Assembly: GCA_028290125.1 (NCBI GenBank) | Contig: JAQGKM010000359.1 | Span: forward strand, 1-13,106 | Direction: 5' to 3' | DNA length: 13,106 nucleotides | Source: Hyphomicrobiales bacterium | GTDB lineage: Bacteria; Pseudomonadota; Alphaproteobacteria; Rhizobiales; Beijerinckiaceae | Part shown: positions 7,749-13,106 of the stretch, in pieces | Layout: every line of letters begins with the position of its first letter | How positions within the stretch are numbered: the stretch's first letter is position 1 | The notes under the pieces: model-generated | Databases searched by the model: none | Seen by the model: only the letters and a program-made list of their open reading frames with translations | What the model was told of the DNA's origin: nothing | Made by a program: the position numbers and the translations under genes

Positions 7749-8629
7749 GACTTCAGCCTGTGGCAAAGAGCATCGAGCTGTTCAAGCGAGGTGTAGCGGA
7801 TGACCACCGCGCCTGTTTCGCCCGAATGATTGATTTCCACAACCATACCCAGGACGTCCGTCAACACCTTTTCAAGCGCGCGCGTGTCGGCGTCTTTTTG
7901 GGGCTGAGGCCTGGACTTTATTTCGAGAGGTTGTTTGCCCAGCGACTTCTGCTGGCGATCGGATGACAGATTTTCTACGTCTCGAACGGTAAGACCTTCG
8001 GCCACAATACGTTTCGCAACCGATTCAGCATCTTCAACTGCCAGGAGCGCGCGCGCATGGCCGGCAGAGATTGTGCCAGACCGCACCAGCTCATGGACCG
8101 GAGTCGGCAGCTTCAGGAGACGTAGCGTGTTGGCGATGTGGCTTCGGCTCTTGCCGATGATCCGAGCAAGATCCGATTGTGAATAGCTGTATTCCGACGC
8201 GAGCTGCTCGTAGCCGAGCGCTTCTTCGATCGCGTTCAGATCACTTCGCTGGACGTTCTCGATGATGGCGATCTCGAGGGCCTGCTTGTCATCCGCTTCC
8301 ACGATGACAACCGGCACGTCGTGAATGCCTGCCTTTTGCGCCGCACGCCAGCGCCGCTCGCCGGCGATGATCTCGTAAGCGTCTGCGGTTCTTGCGTTCG
8401 CCCTGACGATGATGGGCTGGATAACACCCTTCTCGCGAATAGAATCAGCGAGTTCCGCCAACTGCTCATCGTCGAACGATCGCCGAGGATTGCGCGGGTT
8501 CGGACGAATGAACTCGATGGGAATTCGACGTTGCCCTGCTGCAGCAGCACGTGCCGCTGGTTCCGGAGCCGAATCGCCGATCAGAGCTGCAAGACCTCGA
8601 CCAAGGCGAGGACGATTTTCTTCTGCCAT
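7745..8629 (-). CDS. parB: Chromosome partitioning protein ParB
   Basis: A 294-residue ParB/Spo0J that binds parS, spreads along DNA as a CTP-dependent clamp, and works with ParA in origin segregation. In order: an N-terminal LGRGLAALI box (9-17), the type of segment that stimulates ParA; a linker; the CTP-binding N-domain with GERRWRA (90-96) and ENVQRSDLN (124-132); a helix-turn-helix at about 150-172 (SQSDLARIIGKSRSHIANTLR) for parS recognition; a charged linker; and a C-terminal dimerisation domain at about 248-294. All signature residues are intact. It is the last gene of the minus-strand operon, 16 bases after parA, with AAAGGG upstream of its ATG. Two perfect parS sites lie 1.1 and 3.4 kb upstream in the same operon. 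Confidence 0.97.
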   Translation of the reverse strand: MAEENRPRLGRGLAALIGDSAPEPAARAAAAGQRRIPIEFIRPNPRNPRRSFDDEQLAELADSIREKGVIQPIIVRANARTADAYEIIAGERRWRAAQKAGIHDVPVVIVEADDKQALEIAIIENVQRSDLNAIEEALGYEQLASEYSYSQSDLARIIGKSRSHIANTLRLLKLPTPVHELVRSGTISAGHARALLAVEDAESVAKRIVAEGLTVRDVENLSSDRQQKSLGKQPLEIKSRPQPQKDADTRALEKVLTDVLGMVVEINHSGETGAVVIRYTSLEQLDALCHRLKS

Positions 8630-8645
8630 AGCATGGCCCTTTCTG

Positions 8646-9452
8646 CTAGGCGGCGCGCAGGCGACGTTCGCGCTGGATCACTTCGGACGCGAGCTTGAGG
8701 TAGGCCTGGCTGCCCGTGCACTTCAAGTCGTAGAGCAGGACGGGCTTGCCATGCGAGGGCGCCTCCGAAACGCGGACGTTTCTCGGGATGACCGTTTCGT
8801 AGACCTTGTCGCCCATGAATTGCCTGACATCCGCAACAACCTGCGTCGCAAGATTGTTTCGGGGATCAAACATTGTAAGAACGACACCGTGAATCGTCAG
8901 GTCAGGATTGAGAGATGTCCGAACCTGATCGACGGTAGACAGGAGCTGCGATAGGCCTTCCAGCGCGAAGAACTCGCACTGCAGTGGCACCAGGACTGAA
9001 TCAGCCGCCGACAACGCATTGATCGTGAGAAGATTCAGCGATGGCGGGCAGTCCATCAGCACGTAAGTGAATGGCTCGGTTTCTTCGGCGGCGGCAAGTT
9101 CACGCAGCGCCGTTCTCATCTTGAACGCTCTGTCCTTGTCACCGGAGATCTCCAGCTCGACGCCGAGAAGGTCCAATGTGGATGGCGCCAACCAAAGCCT
9201 GGGAACGGCGGTCGCCTGAATGACCGAAGCAAGGCTTCTCTCGCCCGTCATCACGTCGTAAGTCGAGGACGTACGGCTCTTTCTATCGATACCGAGACCG
9301 GTTGACGCATTTCCTTGTGGGTCAAGATCGATAATCAAGACCTTTTCGCCAATCGCAGCGAGCGCAGTTCCAAGGTTGATAGTGGTGGTGGTCTTGCCGA
9401 CACCGCCCTTTTGATTGGCGAGAACCAAGACCCGCATTTCAGAGTTTTTCAC
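8646..9452 (-). CDS. parA: Chromosome partitioning ATPase ParA
   Basis: A 268-residue ParA/Soj-type ATPase that binds DNA nonspecifically when ATP-bound and moves ParB-parS complexes. The deviant Walker A box is KGGVGKTT at residues 15-22, followed by IDLDPQGNAS (41-50) and Walker B D134 in VLMDCPPSLN. DLLGVELE and PLQCEFFALEG are further family signatures. The GTG at 9452 overlaps the rsmG stop (GTGA) and has GGAG 8 bases upstream; an ATG at 9437 would begin MRVLVLANQKGG, close to many ParA starts, but has no visible ribosome binding site. The difference is only five residues. It lies between rsmG and parB in one operon, the standard order. Confidence 0.97.
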   Translation of the reverse strand: MKNSEMRVLVLANQKGGVGKTTTTINLGTALAAIGEKVLIIDLDPQGNASTGLGIDRKSRTSSTYDVMTGERSLASVIQATAVPRLWLAPSTLDLLGVELEISGDKDRAFKMRTALRELAAAEETEPFTYVLMDCPPSLNLLTINALSAADSVLVPLQCEFFALEGLSQLLSTVDQVRTSLNPDLTIHGVVLTMFDPRNNLATQVVADVRQFMGDKVYETVIPRNVRVSEAPSHGKPVLLYDLKCTGSQAYLKLASEVIQRERRLRAA

Positions 9453-10084
9453 TGATTTGCTCCAAGAGGGTCGCGGCGGACGATCACGATGACACCGTCT
9501 GACTGACTAAGGCTGGGGCGCAGCTCTATGTTCAACGTACTATCCGTAGAGAGTCGGGTCAATTCATTCCCGACCATTCTCCCCTTCGGAAAGACGCCGA
9601 TGGCACCGATCGACAGCAATGGATCCGCCCAGGTGACGAGCTGCTCCATGCTGGCCAGCGCACGAGCACTGACTGCATCGACAAGACCTAATTCAGGTAC
9701 AATCGCCTCGATGCGGCCATGATGAATTTGCGTCTTGATGCCTGTTTCACGTGAAACAGATCTCAAGAAAGCGCATTTGCGATTGTCGGATTCGACGAGA
9801 TGGACCACGGCCTTGCTGCGCCCCGCCAGTAAAATCGCGGTCACGATCCCTGGAAAGCCACCGCCAGAGCCCAAGTCCGCCCACACATCAGCTTGCGGTA
9901 GCGTTTTTTGTACCTGAACCGAATCGAGTATGTGTCTCGACCAAAGCTCGCTTTGTGCTTGAGCCGAGACAAGATTTTTGACTGCTGACCACCGGAGGAC
10001 AGCGGCTTCGAAAATTCGAAGGCGCCGAACTTCGTCCTCCGAGAGGCTGTTCTCGATTTCGTCAGCTCTAGGCATGATACTCAC
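9449..10084 (-). CDS. rsmG: 16S rRNA (guanine-N7) methyltransferase RsmG
   Basis: A 211-residue RsmG (GidB), the S-adenosylmethionine-dependent enzyme that methylates N7 of G527 (E. coli numbering) in 16S rRNA. The Rossmann-type SAM site is ADLGSGGGFPGI at residues 69-80, followed by HLVESDNRKCAFLR (95-108) and SARALA (139-144), all RsmG signatures; the early WSAVKNLVSA and RHILDSV segments also match. Start: GTG at 10084, overlapping the mnmG stop as GTGA, with AAGGTGG just upstream; the ATG three codons in (10075) is too far from that site. Length is typical. A perfect parS palindrome is embedded in codons for VSRET (residues 110-114). It is the third gene of the mnmE-mnmG-rsmG-parA-parB operon. 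Confidence 0.96.
   Translation of the reverse strand: MSIMPRADEIENSLSEDEVRRLRIFEAAVLRWSAVKNLVSAQAQSELWSRHILDSVQVQKTLPQADVWADLGSGGGFPGIVTAILLAGRSKAVVHLVESDNRKCAFLRSVSRETGIKTQIHHGRIEAIVPELGLVDAVSARALASMEQLVTWADPLLSIGAIGVFPKGRMVGNELTRLSTDSTLNIELRPSLSQSDGVIVIVRRDPLGANQ
9743..9758. promoter_or_regulatory. parS: parS site 1 (inside rsmG)
   Basis: TGTTTCACGTGAAACA is a perfect 16-bp palindrome identical to the widely conserved chromosomal parS consensus bound by ParB. The symmetry extends one base on each side (C at 9742, G at 9759). It lies within the rsmG coding sequence, where the minus strand reads Val-Ser-Arg-Glu-Thr, and about 1.1 kb from the start of parB. Identity with the consensus is seen directly; binding is established knowledge for this sequence in other bacteria. 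Confidence 0.95.
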
Positions 10085-11952
10085 CCAACCACCTTCGCGA
10101 GTGATTGCTGATCCCGACGGAGTGAAACAGCCAGAAGCGTGACAGCCACCGGGGTCACACCCTCGACACGTGACGCCTGGCCGAGGGTCGCCGGGCGCAC
10201 GTCGATCAATCTCGTGCGTACCTCATTCGACAAACCCATAACCAGGCCATAGTCAAAATCGCGGGGAATATGGATACCCTCATCTTTCTTGAAGGATGCG
10301 ATGTCCGTCGCCTGACGCTCGAGGTAGACAGAATATTTAGCCTCGATCTCAAGTTGTCGGGACGTACCCGAATCTATTTCGGACAGTGAGGGAAAGGCTC
10401 GGGACAAAGCCGCCAAAGTCGTATCCGGGTAAGAAAGAAGACCGAAGGCACTCCGGCGCACCCCGTCTCGGTTGACGTGAATTCCCGCAACCGAAGCTTG
10501 CTGAGGTGTTGCGAACGTGTTCTCAAGCTCGATCCTTGCGGAATTCAGCCGAGCCATCTTGTCCTCGAACACGCCTGCACGCATGGTTCCCACGCAGCCG
10601 ATCTGTCTTCCAATGGGCGTGAGGCGCTGATCGGCGTTATCGGCCCGAAGGCTCAAGCGATACTCTGCACGCGACGTGAACATGCGATAAGGCTCGCTGA
10701 CGCCCCGCGTCACCAGATCATCGACCATGACGCCAATGTACGACGTCTCCCTGTTGAACATCAGTGACGGCTTACCGCCTACACTCAAAGCAGCGTTGAG
10801 CCCTGCCGCAAGCCCTTGAGCCGCAGCTTCCTCATATCCCGTGCTTCCGTTAATCTGTCCTGCGAGAAACAGCCCGGCCACTTTCTTCGTCTCAAGAGTG
10901 GGCCACAATTGTCGAGGATCTATGTAGTCATACTCGATGGCGTAACCCGTCCTCAAGATTCTGACGTTCTCCAAGCCTGGCATCGTGCGGATAAATGCCG
11001 ACTGGACATCTGCCGGGAGCGACGAAGATATCCCGTTCGGGTAGATGGTGGGGTCGTTCAGTCCTTCAGGCTCAAGGAAAACCTGATGGCTCTCCCGGTC
11101 GGCAAAGCGCGAAACCTTGTCCTCGATCGAAGGGCAATAGCGGGGGCCGCGTCCGGTGATAGCTCCAGAATGGATCGCGGCTCGATGCAAATTCTCGCGG
11201 ATGATTTTGTGACCCGCTGCAGTCGTTCGCGTGATGTAGCAATCTACTTGCGGCGTGGTGATCGCCTTCGTCAGGTAAGAAAAAGGTTCCGGCTCCGAAT
11301 CGCCGGGCTGGCGTTCGAGGACCGACCAATCAATCGTCCTGCCGTCCAACCGCGCTGGCGTACCTGTCTTCAACCGTCCAAGTTCAAATCCGGCAGCGAG
11401 CAAACTCTCGCTGAGCCGCTCACTGGCCTTGTCACCGAACCTGCCAGCAGAAATGCGTTCGTCACCGATGTGAATCATGCCCCGAAGGAAGGTGCCGCTC
11501 GTGAGGACGGCCGCGCCGCAACTGAGCCGCCGACCCTCTGTCTGCACGGCCGCGATCCGACCGCCCGAGATGATGAACTCGGTAACCTCATCTTCTATAA
11601 TGGACAAGAATGGGTACGCAGAAAGCTCGCGCTGCATTCCGGTTCGATACAGCTCCCGATCTGCCTGGGCGCGCGGCCCGTGGACGGCGGCGCCCTTGGA
11701 TCGGTTCAACATGCGGAACTGAATGCCGGCCTGGTCGGCGACACGGCCCATCAAGCCATCCATGGCATCAATTTCGCGGACCAGGTGACCCTTACCCAAT
11801 CCACCGATTGCAGGGTTGCAGGACATCACTCCAATTGTGTTGATGGACTGAGTGACGAGCGCCGTCTTCGCGCCAAGACGGGCGCTGGCCGCAGCGGCTT
11901 CGCAGCCGGCGTGACCGCCACCAATGACGACGACATCAAAGTTCTTATCCAT
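10081..11952 (-). CDS. mnmG: tRNA uridine-5-carboxymethylaminomethyl modification enzyme MnmG
   Basis: A 623-residue MnmG (GidA), the FAD- and NADH-using partner of MnmE that installs carboxymethylaminomethyl or aminomethyl groups at C5 of wobble uridine 34 in certain tRNAs. The N-terminal FAD motif is VVVIGGGHAG (about 7-16). Family cysteines appear as C45 in MSCNPAIGGLGKGH and in GRGPRYCPSIEDK. GYAIEYDYIDP, GQINGSTGYEEAAAQG and YRMFTSRAEYRLSLRADNAD are diagnostic, and a helical C-terminal domain with ARYxx-like and DYGLV segments closes the protein. Length is typical. The start is the ATG at 11952; the upstream ribosome binding site is weak (GCGGAT). It follows mnmE after 55 bases that contain a parS site and overlaps rsmG by 4 bases. 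Confidence 0.98.
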   Translation of the reverse strand: MDKNFDVVVIGGGHAGCEAAAASARLGAKTALVTQSINTIGVMSCNPAIGGLGKGHLVREIDAMDGLMGRVADQAGIQFRMLNRSKGAAVHGPRAQADRELYRTGMQRELSAYPFLSIIEDEVTEFIISGGRIAAVQTEGRRLSCGAAVLTSGTFLRGMIHIGDERISAGRFGDKASERLSESLLAAGFELGRLKTGTPARLDGRTIDWSVLERQPGDSEPEPFSYLTKAITTPQVDCYITRTTAAGHKIIRENLHRAAIHSGAITGRGPRYCPSIEDKVSRFADRESHQVFLEPEGLNDPTIYPNGISSSLPADVQSAFIRTMPGLENVRILRTGYAIEYDYIDPRQLWPTLETKKVAGLFLAGQINGSTGYEEAAAQGLAAGLNAALSVGGKPSLMFNRETSYIGVMVDDLVTRGVSEPYRMFTSRAEYRLSLRADNADQRLTPIGRQIGCVGTMRAGVFEDKMARLNSARIELENTFATPQQASVAGIHVNRDGVRRSAFGLLSYPDTTLAALSRAFPSLSEIDSGTSRQLEIEAKYSVYLERQATDIASFKKDEGIHIPRDFDYGLVMGLSNEVRTRLIDVRPATLGQASRVEGVTPVAVTLLAVSLRRDQQSLAKVVG

Positions 11953-11989
11953 GATCTATCCGCTTTTTCGAACCAAGTCCGAATCGATC

Positions 11990-12005
11990 TGTTTCACGTG
12001 AAACA
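11990..12005. promoter_or_regulatory. parS: parS site 2 (mnmE-mnmG gap)
   Basis: A second perfect copy of TGTTTCACGTGAAACA, again extended to an 18-bp palindrome by flanking C and G. It sits in the 55-base gap between mnmE and mnmG, two bases beyond the mnmE stop codon and 37 bases before the mnmG ATG. A GANTC (CcrM-type methylation) sequence, GAATC, lies at 11981-11985. Any mnmG promoter in this gap would overlap ParB-bound DNA; that consequence is inference. Confidence 0.95.
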
Positions 12006-12007
12006 GG

Positions 12008-13106
12008 TCACTTGCCCATGCAAAACCTGCGGAACACCGTACCGAGAACGTCATCAGCTCCGATGCGGCCCACCAGCTCCTCAAGAGCAGAGGCAGAGCG
12101 ATGGAGGTGTTCCGCGACGATTTCCAACGCGGCGGACTCCCTTGCCATGGCTTCTTCAGCATGTCGAGCGGCAGCAACAACACAGGCTTTTTGCCGTGCG
12201 TTGGTGACCAGGGCAGGCTCTCCAAAAGAAGCTTTCATTGCGCGTGATTCGATTTCGCTAATCAACGATGCCAAACCGACTCCGGTGTGAGCGGAGATGC
12301 CCATCTGCGCCCAAGGCGGCAAGGCGCCTGCCTGATCCATCTTCGTTGCGACGACGAAAGAGCGCGGATCGGTCTCGACAGATGCCTCTGTCGAGGCTCC
12401 GTCCACCAACCAAAGCAGCAAGTCTGCATGGTCCATCGCTTGACGAGTACGCTCGACGCCAAGTCGCTCGACGACGTCATCGGTTTCCCGCAAACCAGCC
12501 GTGTCCAGCAGGACGACAGGCACACCGCCGAGGTCCAGTTCGACCGCGATAATGTCTCGCGTTGTTCCGGCGTGCTCGGTGACAATCGCAACATCTCGCC
12601 GCGCCAGAGCATTCATCAACGTGGATTTCCCGACGTTGGGTCGACCGCAAAGGACAACTCGGAAACCGTTTTTGACGATCTCGCCGCGCTCCGCGTCGAC
12701 GAGCGTGTGCTGCAGTTGCTGAATCAGCCGCCCGACGATCGTCCTGACATCGTCCAACACGTTCGTTGGAGCCTCGCCTTCGTCAGAGAAGTCGATTTCT
12801 GCTGCGATGAGCGACAAGGCATCGAGCAGCATTTCGCGCCACTGCTCAGCCCTGGCGGCAAGACCTCCGCCGGCCTGCGAGAGCGCCTGCTTCCGCTGAT
12901 AGTCTGTCTTGGCGTCGATAAGGTCGGCAACACCCTCGACGGAGGTCAGGGCGAGCTTACCGTTATCGAAAGCGCGTCGAATGAACTCGCCAGGCTGTGC
13001 AATGCGCGTGCCGGCTTCCGACGCCAAGGCGCGGAACATGCGGTTGATGACCGCCCGGCTGCCATGAAGCTGGAACTCGAGACAGTCCTCGCCGGTGAAA
13101 CTCGCA
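12008..13106 (-). CDS. mnmE: tRNA modification GTPase MnmE (5' end beyond window)
   Basis: The reading frame is open to the right edge, so about 365 C-terminal residues are visible and roughly 75-85 N-terminal ones are missing; the ATG at 13039 is internal. The first visible residues, SFTGEDCLEFQLHGSRAVINR, are the end of the folate-binding N-domain. The GTPase domain carries G1 GRPNVGKST, G2 GTTRD, G3 DTAG and a G4 of TKMD (12335-12346), where Thr replaces the more usual Asn. The protein ends in the family's invariant C-x-G-K form, CMGK, with a cysteine needed for the reaction. MnmE works with MnmG on wobble uridine 34 of tRNA and hydrolyses GTP with a potassium-stimulated, dimerising G domain. 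First gene of the visible operon, 55 bases before mnmG. Confidence 0.97.
   Translation of the reverse strand, partial: ASFTGEDCLEFQLHGSRAVINRMFRALASEAGTRIAQPGEFIRRAFDNGKLALTSVEGVADLIDAKTDYQRKQALSQAGGGLAARAEQWREMLLDALSLIAAEIDFSDEGEAPTNVLDDVRTIVGRLIQQLQHTLVDAERGEIVKNGFRVVLCGRPNVGKSTLMNALARRDVAIVTEHAGTTRDIIAVELDLGGVPVVLLDTAGLRETDDVVERLGVERTRQAMDHADLLLWLVDGASTEASVETDPRSFVVATKMDQAGALPPWAQMGISAHTGVGLASLISEIESRAMKASFGEPALVTNARQKACVVAAARHAEEAMARESAALEIVAEHLHRSASALEELVGRIGADDVLGTVFRRFCMGK

Noticed and set aside
10125..10131. GTGAAACA-like half site near the end of mnmG as a third parS.
   Set aside because: Only one half matches; the left half has no symmetry, so it is not a ParB site.
11944..11952. 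TTATCCATG as a possible DnaA box near mnmG.
   Set aside because: Two mismatches to TTATNCACA, isolated, and it spans the mnmG start codon; no cluster or AT-rich unwinding region is nearby.
10816..12207. Long plus-strand open frame (463 codons) opposite mnmG.
   Set aside because: It is antisense to a complete, highly conserved mnmG and to the end of mnmE, has no recognisable domain, and is explained by codon bias producing open antisense frames.

Overview
The window reads as an ordinary, gene-dense stretch of an alphaproteobacterial chromosome, most likely from the Hyphomicrobiales (rhizobia and relatives). This rests on high GC, the block order leuS-lptE-holA facing mnmE-mnmG-rsmG-parA-parB, and Alphaproteobacteria-like protein sequences. 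Family or genus cannot be fixed from sequence alone. The mnmE-mnmG-rsmG-parA-parB block is usually origin-proximal in bacteria, so the window probably lies near oriC, although no origin or DnaA-box cluster is visible here.

Layout, left to right: bases 1-81 hold no assignable gene. Exonuclease III (xth, +, 82-888) abuts end-to-end with a two-gene minus-strand unit: a response regulator (1361-2047) followed by a stand-alone cyclic-nucleotide-binding-domain protein (889-1338). A 100-base divergent gap separates the regulator from a YkuD-type L,D-transpeptidase (+, 2148-2717). That gene abuts tail-to-tail with the YggS/PLP-homeostasis gene (-, 2718-3425). A 163-base divergent gap leads to leuS (+), which overlaps lptE, which is followed after one base by holA. 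holA meets parB tail-to-tail with the two stop codons sharing a CTAG. The rest is one minus-strand operon, transcribed mnmE-mnmG-rsmG-parA-parB, with mnmE running off the right edge.

How the genes work together: ParA and ParB act on parS sites in origin segregation, and two perfect 16-bp parS palindromes are present in the same operon, one inside rsmG and one in the mnmE-mnmG gap. MnmE and MnmG form the tRNA wobble-uridine modification complex, and RsmG methylates 16S rRNA. LeuRS charges tRNA-Leu, LptE belongs to LPS export and HolA to the DNA polymerase III clamp loader.

No mobile element, CRISPR array, RNA gene, prophage or defence system is visible, and I found no convincing undescribed system. 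The items most worth a second look are the parS pair and the uncharacterised response regulator/cNMP-binding/L,D-transpeptidase neighbourhood.
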